Source of the DNA: an uncultured Raoultella sp.
Lineage (GTDB): Bacteria; Pseudomonadota; Gammaproteobacteria; Enterobacterales; Enterobacteriaceae
NCBI GenBank assembly: GCA_900759445.1
Contig: CAAEVH010000056.1
Location: 62,001 to 126,000 of the forward strand
Direction: 5' to 3'
Length of the DNA stretch: 64,000 nucleotides
The notes under the pieces are model-generated. The model was not told where the DNA came from and searched no databases. It worked only from the letters and a program-made list of their open reading frames with translations. Below, one piece after another: positions 45,406-53,210 of this stretch (within the stretch, counting starts at the first letter, position 1; each line of letters opens with the position of its first letter). A program made the translations under genes and the position numbers.

Positions 45406-46575
45406 TTATTTGCTCTGCGAGTCTGACGGGTATTGCAGTTTTGCCATCAGAGATTCAGCAAAACAGAGTAATTCATATTCTTTATTTTTCCCGGCAACTA
45501 TTTGCAGGGCGACCGGCCGCTGGTTTAACTCGCCAACGGGAAGCGTCAGCGCCGGATGACCGCTTAAATTGAACGGACGCACCAGCCGGGTCAGGTTCAC
45601 TACATTGAGTGGATTCGCCGCCTCTTCCAGCGTCGGCGGGCAGGCCGGCAGCGTCGGCAGTAAAAGAAACGGCGTGCGGGCGAGTTGCGCATCGACAGCC
45701 TCGGTAAAGGTCTGACGAATGCGCTCTGCCGCCTGGCGCTGGTGCGGACTGATTTCCGCGCCGGCGCGCAGGCGCACGGCGACATCCTCGGCCAGTTCGG
45801 GCTTCTCAGCGAGAGACTGAAACGCCTGCCAGTTCTCCTGGGAGATGATCGTCAGCCCTGCCTGATGCGCCTCGGCGAATGCCGACAGCGTCGCGTCTGC
45901 GGGAAAAATTCCCGCCTGCGCCAGACGGGCGCGAATCAGCTGTTCAATGTCCGCCGTGGCGTGGCCGAAGAGAAAGGCCGTGGCCGTCTGGCACGCGCTG
46001 ACGGCCGGGGTGATTTCGCCTGGGAGCCGCGCCAGCACCTGCCGTAACGTGGTGACATCGCGACTGAAAAATCCCACGCAGTCCAGCGAACTGTCGGTCG
46101 GCATCACCCCTTGACGGCTCACTCGCCCCCAGGTCGGCTTCAGGCCGACGATGCCGCAGCAGGCGGCAGGCATCCGCACGGAACCCCCGGTATCGGTGCC
46201 AATCGCAAAATCGACCTCTCCGGCGGCCACCACGGTTGCCGAACCGCTCGACGAACCGCCGGGAATCAGCGCCGGGTAGCGCGGGTTGATCGGCGTTCCG
46301 CTCCAGGCGTTGATCCCGGTCACGCCAAAGGCCAGCTCATGGAGCGTCGTTTTCCCTTGCAGCTGACAACCGCTATCGAGCAGCTGTTGAATCACCGCCG
46401 CATGCGCCGTCGCCTCCGGGGCATCTTGCAGCACCGGGCTACCGGCACGAGTGGGATAGCCGGCGATATCGAGAGTATCTTTGGCGGCAAACGTCAGCGC
46501 GCCGCTACCCAGCGTAAAGCGCGAGATAAACCCGGAACGGGCGGATGTCATGCCTGCACGATGTTCATTAGCCAT
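45406..46575 (-). CDS. iacH: IacH, amidase-signature protein
   Basis: 389 residues. Amidase-signature triad: K32 (FAAKDT), cis-Ser in PGGSSSGS (near 108-109) and Ser132 in GTDTGGSVRMP. In iac clusters an amidase is the marker iacH and may convert indole-3-acetamide to the acid or act on an intermediate. First gene of the iac operon; its promoter region carries a MarR-type palindrome. Confidence 0.82.
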   Translation of the reverse strand: MANEHRAGMTSARSGFISRFTLGSGALTFAAKDTLDIAGYPTRAGSPVLQDAPEATAHAAVIQQLLDSGCQLQGKTTLHELAFGVTGINAWSGTPINPRYPALIPGGSSSGSATVVAAGEVDFAIGTDTGGSVRMPAACCGIVGLKPTWGRVSRQGVMPTDSSLDCVGFFSRDVTTLRQVLARLPGEITPAVSACQTATAFLFGHATADIEQLIRARLAQAGIFPADATLSAFAEAHQAGLTIISQENWQAFQSLAEKPELAEDVAVRLRAGAEISPHQRQAAERIRQTFTEAVDAQLARTPFLLLPTLPACPPTLEEAANPLNVVNLTRLVRPFNLSGHPALTLPVGELNQRPVALQIVAGKNKEYELLCFAESLMAKLQYPSDSQSK

Positions 46576-46881
46576 GGTTCACTTTTCCGTTTAACGATGA
46601 CGAGTGAAGGACGAATGTATAAAAAACAGACTGAATTGAATCTGAGATAATCTTGTCATTAAAACTTGAAACTTCAAGTAATTTGTAACGTATTTTTCAC
46701 ATCATTTTGGGCTATAAGAACATTTTATAAACAAATAAAAAATTTTAATTTATTGATTTTTATATCTATTTTTCAGTGTCTATATTTTAATCTCTTGAGG
46801 GAGCTCACAAAATAAACCGCAAAATATAAGTTAAAAAAATGATAAAAAAGCGTGCGAAAAACGAAGGGTAGGGTGAGAAAA
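46576..46881. other. AT-rich iac promoter region
   Basis: About 305 AT-rich bases between iacH and the iacR terminator, with no gene. It holds the palindrome at 46664-46679 (listed separately) and therefore probably the iacHABICDEFG promoter. Confidence 0.6.
46664..46679 (-). promoter_or_regulatory. Candidate IacR operator upstream of iacH
   Basis: ACTTGAA-AC-TTCAAGT: a perfect 7-2-7 palindrome, 89 bases before the iacH start. Size and symmetry fit a MarR-family operator. A -35-like TTGAAG overlaps it on the minus strand, so bound IacR would block transcription. Confidence 0.5.
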
Positions 46882-46916
46882 CGCTAATAGCCTTTTATTT
46901 AAAAAGGCTATTAGCG
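46878..46916 (-). terminator. Terminator of iacR, 15-bp perfect stem
   Basis: CGCTAATAGCCTTTT (46882-46896), loop ATTTA, AAAAGGCTATTAGCG (46902-46916). On the minus strand TTTTC follows. It lies just beyond the iacR stop and separates the regulator transcript from the iac operon. Confidence 0.85.
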
Positions 46917-46935
46917 TGCCTGCGGAAGAGGGCGA

Positions 46936-47406
46936 TCAGTCATTGAGGTTGTGCAGCAGCAGGGACAGCACGTGGTTCATTTTCTTTTCTTGCGCGGGGG
47001 TTATGCCCTTAAATGCCCGGGCGAACACTTTTTGACTCAGTACTTTGGCCTCGGCGACCTTTGCCTGGCCTGCGGGGGTGAGTTCCGCTTCCGTGACCCG
47101 ACCATCGCTGGCGCTGACGTGGGTCGTCAGCAGCCCATCCTCACGCAGGCGCCCCACGATTTTGGTGACGGTGGGCATTTTACTGACGGCGTATTCGGTG
47201 ATGCGGGAGATACTGGCTCTGTGGTACTGATGGACCAGCATCAATACCCGGAAGCGGGAAAGATCGATGTCGATTTTTTTTAATTCGATTTCCATCAGCT
47301 GCGTATACTTTGCATAAACATTGACCACCCAGAAGAAGGGGAACTCTTCTTTATGAAAGCGGCTCTCGTGGCTGTCTGGTTGCGCTGATGCGTTATTATG
47401 TTCCAC
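46936..47406 (-). CDS. iacR: IacR, MarR-family repressor of the iac operon
   Basis: 156 residues from a GTG at 47406, preceded by AAGGAGAGG; upstream ATG codons are poorly placed. MarR winged helix: ISRITEYAVSKMPTVTKIVGRLREDGLLTTHVSASDGRVTEAELT. In Pseudomonas, IacR releases DNA when indole-3-acetate is present. It is transcribed in the same direction as iacH but ends in its own terminator. Confidence 0.82.
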   Translation of the reverse strand: MEHNNASAQPDSHESRFHKEEFPFFWVVNVYAKYTQLMEIELKKIDIDLSRFRVLMLVHQYHRASISRITEYAVSKMPTVTKIVGRLREDGLLTTHVSASDGRVTEAELTPAGQAKVAEAKVLSQKVFARAFKGITPAQEKKMNHVLSLLLHNLND

Positions 47407-47464
47407 AAGCCTCTCCTTGCCCGACGACGGTAGAATGGGCAGATGGTATGCGTATTTGACGGGC

Positions 47465-47479
47465 ATTGCAAAATGCAAT
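47465..47479 (-). promoter_or_regulatory. Palindrome upstream of iacR
   Basis: ATTGCA-AAA-TGCAAT, 58 bases before the GTG start. Could be an autoregulatory site for IacR; its sequence differs from the iacH palindrome. Confidence 0.35.
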
Positions 47480-47560
47480 CTACGGACAATATAGCAGGCT
47501 GGCGGCGCCGCTCACCGCTACCGCCAGGCGGAAATTCAGATTCATTTAATGGTAAAAATG

Positions 47561-47745
47561 ATGACAACTCGCACGCTACCCGCGTGAACGAGCGATCGGC
47601 CTGTTTGCCTGGGATGATGGTCGCCTGAAATGGCTGCTGCCGGCGGTAAAAATTGCCGGCGGCGTCCTTCTGATTCTCTTTGCCTGCGTGCTGTTTCTGA
47701 CCGTGATCCCGATGAGCGCCAACGGCGATTATATTGCTGCCGGTT
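47561..47745 (+). pseudogene. Truncated, frameshifted membrane-protein gene fragment
   Basis: ATG at 47561 opens MTTRTLP and then hits TGA because of one extra C in CTACCCGCG. In the adjacent frame the protein would continue RERAIGLFAWDDGRLKWLL, then PAVKIAGGVLLILFACVLFLTVIPMSANGDYIAAG, a clear hydrophobic anchor. The frame then runs into the 3' end of the opposite MarR gene near 47745. I take it as the 5' stump of an inner-membrane protein, broken both by a frameshift and by truncation. The parent family is not recognised. Confidence 0.45.
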
Positions 47746-47746
47746 G

Positions 47747-48253
47747 TCAGGGCTCTTCCAGCAGGCGCATAAAGACCTTAAGCGCCCGATCCAGCTGCTG
47801 GCGCTGCTCCGTGGAGAGTCCGGCCAGCAGCTGGCGTTCGTTTTCCACGTGGCTTTCCACAGCCTCATCGATCCGCTCGCGCCCCGCTTCGGTCAGGGCG
47901 ACCAGCAGGCTCCGCGCATCGTCAGGGGCCGGTAAACGGGTAATAAAGCCGCGTTTTTCCAGCGCCTTAAGCCGATGCGTCATGGTGCCAGAGGTGATCA
48001 TCAGCGTAGAGAAAAGCTGGGTCGGGGAGAGGATAAACGGCGAGCCTGCCCGACGAAGGGTGGCCAGCATGTCAAACTCCCAGCGCACCAGATCGTGACG
48101 GATAAAGGCGGACTCTACGCGCGGCTCCAGCAGCAGAGCGCAGCGCTTTAGGCGTCCGATGGGGCCCATCGGGCTGCAGTCCAGATCCGGGCGCTCCCGT
48201 TTCCACTGTTCAAGAATACGATCGACGGCGTCAGCCTGAGATGATTTGTCCAA
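47747..48253 (-). CDS. MarR-family regulator, divergent from an EamA exporter
   Basis: 168 residues. Winged helix with LSPTQLFSTLMITSGTMTHRLKALEKRGFITRLPAPDDARSLLVALTEAG. The N-terminal part (KRERPDLDCSPMGPIGRLKRCALLLEP) is typical of MarR proteins of the PecS/HpcR sort. It probably represses itself and the divergent exporter through the palindrome at 48267-48280. Confidence 0.88.
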   Translation of the reverse strand: MDKSSQADAVDRILEQWKRERPDLDCSPMGPIGRLKRCALLLEPRVESAFIRHDLVRWEFDMLATLRRAGSPFILSPTQLFSTLMITSGTMTHRLKALEKRGFITRLPAPDDARSLLVALTEAGRERIDEAVESHVENERQLLAGLSTEQRQQLDRALKVFMRLLEEP

Positions 48254-48266
48254 TTGTGCCCACTTA

Positions 48267-48280
48267 TCTTGATATCAAGA
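48267..48280. promoter_or_regulatory. MarR-type operator between divergent genes
   Basis: TCTTGATATCAAGA is a perfect 14-base palindrome 14 bases upstream of the marR-like start. A partial second copy (CCTTGATGTGAAG, 48314-48326) sits 9 bases before the exporter start. TCTTGATATCAAGA is a common MarR half-site arrangement. Confidence 0.65.
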
Positions 48281-48334
48281 CATCTGTCGTTACATACTTT
48301 GGCGACTAATTTACCTTGATGTGAAGATAAAATC

Positions 48335-49207
48335 ATGACCTTTTTCTTACGCTCTCCCGTTATTGATTTGCTGTTGACCGCCCTGGCTCCGGCCATCTGG
48401 GGGACGACCTACATTGTCACCTCCCAGTTTTTACCCCCGGACAGACCTTTTATTGCCGCGCTGCTGCGGGTGCTGCCCGCAGGGATTGCGCTGCTTATCT
48501 GGTGCCGCCGTTTTCCTCTGCGCAATGAGTGGTGGAAGCTTATTGCTACCGGGATCCTCAATATTGGCGCTTTTCAGGCGCTGCTGTTTATTGCCGCTTA
48601 CCGGTTACCAGGGGGGCTGGCGGCAGTGATTGGGGCAATTCAGCCGCTGCTGGTCATGATGCTGGCGTGGTGTGTCGACAGGCAGCGCTCGCCGTGGGTG
48701 GCGGTGCTCTCGGCAGTCACTGGCATTATCGGCATGGCGCTGCTGCTGCTGTCGCCGCATACGGTGTTGGATCCGCTGGGGATCATGGCGGCGTTTGCAG
48801 GCGCGGTCAGCATGGCGCTGGGGACCTGGCTGTCTCGCCGCTGGGCGATTTCGCTACCGGTGGTGGCGCTGACCGGCTGGCAATTGCTGATTGGCGGCGT
48901 GGTACTGGCTCCCGTTGCATGGCTGGTGGATCCGCCGCTACAGGGGGTGACGTTGACCCAGGCGGTTGGCTATCTGTGGCTCTGCGTGGCCGGTGCGATG
49001 CTGGCCTATGGGCTGTGGTTCCGCGGGATTAGCCGTCTCCCATCGGTCGCTGTCTCAGCACTCAGCCTGCTGAGTCCGGTGACAGCAGTGCTTCTGGGCT
49101 GGATCTTTCTTGGGCAGAAGATAGAAGGGGGGGCGCTGGTGGGGTTAATCGTGGTGTTGCTGAGCGTACTGTCAATACAGCGCGCATTAACAAAAAAAGC
49201 CCCATAA
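48335..49207 (+). CDS. EamA/DMT-family exporter
   Basis: 290 residues, ten membrane segments in two EamA repeats (APAIWGTTYIVTSQFLPPDRPFIAALLRVLPAG and GLWFRGISRLPSVAVSALSLLSPVTAVLLGWIFLGQ). Drug/metabolite transporter family; substrate unknown. The start is 9 bases beyond the second operator-like copy, so MarR binding would directly block it. Confidence 0.88.
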   Translation: MTFFLRSPVIDLLLTALAPAIWGTTYIVTSQFLPPDRPFIAALLRVLPAGIALLIWCRRFPLRNEWWKLIATGILNIGAFQALLFIAAYRLPGGLAAVIGAIQPLLVMMLAWCVDRQRSPWVAVLSAVTGIIGMALLLLSPHTVLDPLGIMAAFAGAVSMALGTWLSRRWAISLPVVALTGWQLLIGGVVLAPVAWLVDPPLQGVTLTQAVGYLWLCVAGAMLAYGLWFRGISRLPSVAVSALSLLSPVTAVLLGWIFLGQKIEGGALVGLIVVLLSVLSIQRALTKKAP

Positions 49208-49302
49208 AGGGGCCCGACATTGCAGCATGGTTATCGTGAAGCGGGAGCGAAACGAGCCGCCGTAAGGCGGCCTGTCCGGCAGCTCCCTCTGCAACCATTC
49301 TC

Positions 49303-49515
49303 TTATTTGGACAGCTCAGCGGTCATATGAACCTGGTTACCGGTATAGGCTTCGGTAATGTGGTAAGACGCGCCTTGATCTTTAGCGATGGTCGCAATTT
49401 TAGCTTCTGCGCTATCCAGGGTATCAGCCGTTACGCTGACCGGGTGCTGAGCGAAGCTGGCGAAAGAAACCAGAGAGAGCATACCGGCAGCGGCAAGTAA
49501 TTTTACGTTTTTCAT
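49303..49515 (-). CDS. DUF1471 (YhcN/BhsA-type) small periplasmic protein
   Basis: 70 residues. Signal peptide MKNVKLLAAAGMLSLVSFASFA, mature QHPVSVTADTLDSAEAKIATIAKDQGASYHITEAYTGNQVHMTAELSK, the DUF1471 fold. The family includes stress- and biofilm-related periplasmic proteins (BhsA, McbA, YhcN). AAGGAAAAAC precedes the ATG. Monocistronic; a GCCGCC/GGCGGC hairpin lies at 49256-49271. Confidence 0.85.
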   Translation of the reverse strand: MKNVKLLAAAGMLSLVSFASFAQHPVSVTADTLDSAEAKIATIAKDQGASYHITEAYTGNQVHMTAELSK

Positions 49516-49898
49516 GGTGTTTTTCCTTTTAACTTTTTAGGTGGAAAGCGTTGTGCTTTCGATGGGTTTATAATAAGCCTGCTAACTATAACCAGCGTTG
49601 CAAAAAGTGCGATTTAGATCACACTTTTATGGCAGTAAGATGACGAAGTTTTAAGGGTGTTTTTATTTTTTGATTAAAAAACAATGCATTGATCGTTTTC
49701 TTGCGACCCTCATGAATTAAAAAAAATGACTATTGCCATGCGTTTTTTTGAAAACCGTCGCAACGGACTGCCTGAGTGAAGGCGCGGGCGGGCTTTTTGC
49801 CCTGTTTTTGCGCAGGGCATACTTCGTTTAGCGGCGAAGTATCGGGCTTTATGGATACGATAAAGTGGCGTCACTGTTGATTGAGGAAGGACGACACG
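49516..49898. other. 383-base intergenic region with stacked hairpins
   Basis: Divergent promoter region of the DUF1471 gene and the ABM-ACT-ArsR operon. It has GCCCTG/CAGGGC (49799-49818) and then the 8-base dyad ATACTTCG/CGAAGTAT (49819-49842). No gene. Confidence 0.5.
49819..49842 (+). promoter_or_regulatory. Candidate operator of the ArsR-linked operon
   Basis: ATACTTCG, spacer TTTAGCGG, CGAAGTAT: perfect 8-bp arms, 57 bases before the first gene of the operon whose last gene is an ArsR-type regulator. Could also be a leader hairpin. Confidence 0.4.
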
Positions 49899-50225
49899 AT
49901 GATTGCGGTACTCTTTGAAGCCGATGTCACCCCGGCAAAACAGGCCCGTTACCTGGCGCTGGCGGCGGAGCTGAAGCCATTGCTTGCTACGCTCGACGGC
50001 TTTATTAGCATTGAACGTTTTCAAAGCCTGACCACGCCGGGCAAGATCCTGTCCCTGTCCTGGTGGCGCGATGAAGAGGCGGTGCGGGCCTGGAAAAACA
50101 ATCTCTGCCATCAGGCGGCCCAGGAGGAGGGCAAGGCGACTATTTTTGCCTCTTACCAGATTCGCATTGTGCAGGTCATTCGCGCCTGGGGTTCAGAAAT
50201 GCAGGAGGGGCACGGCGATGTATGA
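49899..50225 (+). CDS. Antibiotic biosynthesis monooxygenase (ABM) domain protein
   Basis: 108 residues starting [65 protein letters not shown]. The ABM dimeric alpha/beta-barrel is clear; members include quinone/polyketide monooxygenases and heme-degrading enzymes. GAGGAAGGACG lies upstream. It overlaps the ACT-domain gene by 8 bases. Confidence 0.82.
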   Translation: MIAVLFEADVTPAKQARYLALAAELKPLLATLDGFISIERFQSLTTPGKILSLSWWRDEEAVRAWKNNLCHQAAQEEGKATIFASYQIRIVQVIRAWGSEMQEGHGDV

Positions 50226-50607
50226 TATTCATGTCATTCTGCCAAATCGTCCTGGCCAGTTGTCGCGGTTAGGCCAAACGCTGGGGAAACATGGCGTGGG
50301 GCTTGAAGGAGGCGGGGTTTTCACCGTCGGCAATCAATGCCACGCCCATTTTCTGGTCGCTGAAGGGGAGCGGGCCAGAACGGTGCTGGAGCAGGCGGGG
50401 ATCCCGGTAGCGGGCGTCTACCTGCCGCTTATTCGCAGATTAAAACAGGAACAGCCCGGCGAGCTGGGCGCAATAGCTCACGCGCTGGCCGAACGCGGGG
50501 TGAATATCCTGACCCAGTACAGCGATCATGCTAACCGCCTGATTCTGGTGACCGATAACTTTCCACTGGCGCAGGAAGCCACGCGTTCCTGGGCCACCAC
50601 CTTGTGA
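50218..50607 (+). CDS. ACT-domain protein
   Basis: 129 residues, two ACT-like halves: [35 protein letters not shown] and [40 protein letters not shown] domains bind amino acids or similar ligands. GCAGGAGGGGC precedes the start. It overlaps the ABM gene and is followed 6 bases later by the ArsR-like gene, so the three are one operon. Confidence 0.82.
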   Translation: MYDIHVILPNRPGQLSRLGQTLGKHGVGLEGGGVFTVGNQCHAHFLVAEGERARTVLEQAGIPVAGVYLPLIRRLKQEQPGELGAIAHALAERGVNILTQYSDHANRLILVTDNFPLAQEATRSWATTL

Positions 50608-50613
50608 GGCGTT

Positions 50614-51315
50614 ATGCTAAAACCCGCTCATGTTATTGAGGATGATGAATCGTTGGCCGTGGCCATCACCGCGCTGGCGTCCGCCATGGCCGATGCTTCA
50701 CGGGTGAAAATGCTCTGTGCATTAATGGACGGGCGCGCGTGGACCGCGACCGAGCTGGCGACGGTGGCCGAGGTCTCGGCCTCAACTGCCAGCGCCCATC
50801 TCAGCCGTCTGGTCAGCTCCCATTTGCTGGTTTGTCTGGCGCAGGGACGGCATCGCTATTACCGGCTGGCGAGTGCCGATGTTGCCGGACTGCTGGAAAA
50901 TATGATGGCGATGGCCGGAAAAAGCGCCATCGTGCTGACCACCCGGACCCCGGTAGGTCTGCGTACGGCGCGAACCTGCTACGATCACCTTGCCGGTGAA
51001 GTGGCGGTGGCGATTTATGCTTTTCTCTTGCGTGAGGCGTGGATTGTACCGGACGGTAGCGCGCTGACGGCGAGCGGCGAGGCGCAGTTTGCCCGTTTGG
51101 GCATTACCTTGCCGGCCGGGAACCGGCGCAGGGTATGCTGCGCCTGTCTGGACTGGAGCGAGCGGCGTTTCCATCCCGGCGGTGCCGTCGGGGCCGCATT
51201 GTTAGAGCATGGTCAGCGCAAAGGCTGGTTCACCCTGACGCCGGGATTTCGTGAAGTGAGTATCACCCGAACAGGCAGGCTCGCGCTGCGCCAGCACTTC
51301 CATCTGCAGCTGTAG
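50614..51315 (+). CDS. ArsR-family regulator with long C-terminal domain
   Basis: 233 residues. N-terminal winged helix ALASAMADASRVKMLCALMDGRAWTATELATVAEVSASTASAHLSRLVSSHLL (about 20-70). The C-terminal half contains VCCACLDWSERRFHPGGAVGAALLEHG, with three close Cys that could bind a metal or sense redox or an electrophile. It probably controls its own operon through the dyad at 49819. Inducer unknown. Confidence 0.85.
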   Translation: MLKPAHVIEDDESLAVAITALASAMADASRVKMLCALMDGRAWTATELATVAEVSASTASAHLSRLVSSHLLVCLAQGRHRYYRLASADVAGLLENMMAMAGKSAIVLTTRTPVGLRTARTCYDHLAGEVAVAIYAFLLREAWIVPDGSALTASGEAQFARLGITLPAGNRRRVCCACLDWSERRFHPGGAVGAALLEHGQRKGWFTLTPGFREVSITRTGRLALRQHFHLQL

Positions 51316-52404
<1,089 letters not shown>

Positions 52405-52420
52405 TTATCGCCAGAAAATA

Positions 52421-52482
52421 AAACCGCCGCGAACGGCGGTTTAAAACAACGATAAAGCGGCAGTTGCTGCCGCTTATTTTTT
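52421..52482 (+). terminator. Two stacked hairpins between mrkA and mrkB
   Basis: First hairpin AAACCGCCG/CGGCGGTTT (52421-52442). Second hairpin AAGCGGCAG/CTGCCGCTT (52455-52475), followed by a T run. They sit between the major pilin gene and the chaperone gene and should reduce mrkBCDF transcription relative to mrkA, matching the excess of rod subunit needed. Confidence 0.8.
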
Positions 52483-52497
52483 TCTTCTGAGGTCAGC

Positions 52498-53199
52498 ATG
52501 AAGCATATTGTCCTTTTTTTCTGTTTCATTTTTAGTGTTGCGGCCAACGCCAACAATATTATCGTCAACGGCACCCGCTTTATTTATCCTGGAAATGAAA
52601 AAGAAATAACGGTACAGCTTTCTAATACCGCAGACCGTCCGGCGCTGGCGCAAGCCTGGCTGGATAACGGCAATGCCGATGCGACGCCGGATACCATTAC
52701 CACGCCGTTTATTATTACGCCCCCGATTTCACGCGTCGATGCAAAGAGCGGCCAGACTTTACGTATTAAACTGGGTAGCGCCGCCGGACTGGCACAAAAT
52801 AAAGAGACGCTGTGGTGGCTGAATCTTCTGGAAATCCCGCCGGTGGTGGCCAACCAGAAAAATGAAGGGCAGAACGTCCTCCAGCTGGCGATCCGTTCGC
52901 GCTTTAAGTTTATCTACCGTCCTGCCGGACTGGGTAACCGCGACGCGGCGCCGGAGAAATTAGCGCTTTCAGCCAGCGGTAGCAGCCTGTCAATCAGCAA
53001 CCCTACGCCATTTTATCTCACCGTCAGCCGTATTTCCCGCGATGGCGGTAAAGCCCTGAACAGCAAAACGGTGATGCTGGCTCCGCAGTCCAGTCAGACC
53101 GTGTCCCTCTCTTCCTCCGTGAGCCGAGGCGAGACCCTGACCATCAATAATATCAATGACTATGGCGCAGATGTGGCAGTGAAAGTAGCCGTTAAATAA
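52498..53199 (+). CDS. mrkB: MrkB, periplasmic chaperone of type 3 fimbriae
   Basis: 233 residues, same as K. pneumoniae MrkB. Signal peptide ends AANA; chaperone motifs NIIVNGTRFIYPGNEKEITVQLSN, WWLNLLEIPP, LQLAIRSRFKFIYRP. It caps Mrk pilins before delivery to MrkC. 11 bases before mrkC. Confidence 0.93.
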   Translation: MKHIVLFFCFIFSVAANANNIIVNGTRFIYPGNEKEITVQLSNTADRPALAQAWLDNGNADATPDTITTPFIITPPISRVDAKSGQTLRIKLGSAAGLAQNKETLWWLNLLEIPPVVANQKNEGQNVLQLAIRSRFKFIYRPAGLGNRDAAPEKLALSASGSSLSISNPTPFYLTVSRISRDGGKALNSKTVMLAPQSSQTVSLSSSVSRGETLTINNINDYGADVAVKVAVK

Positions 53200-53210
53200 G
53201 GGACACGATC

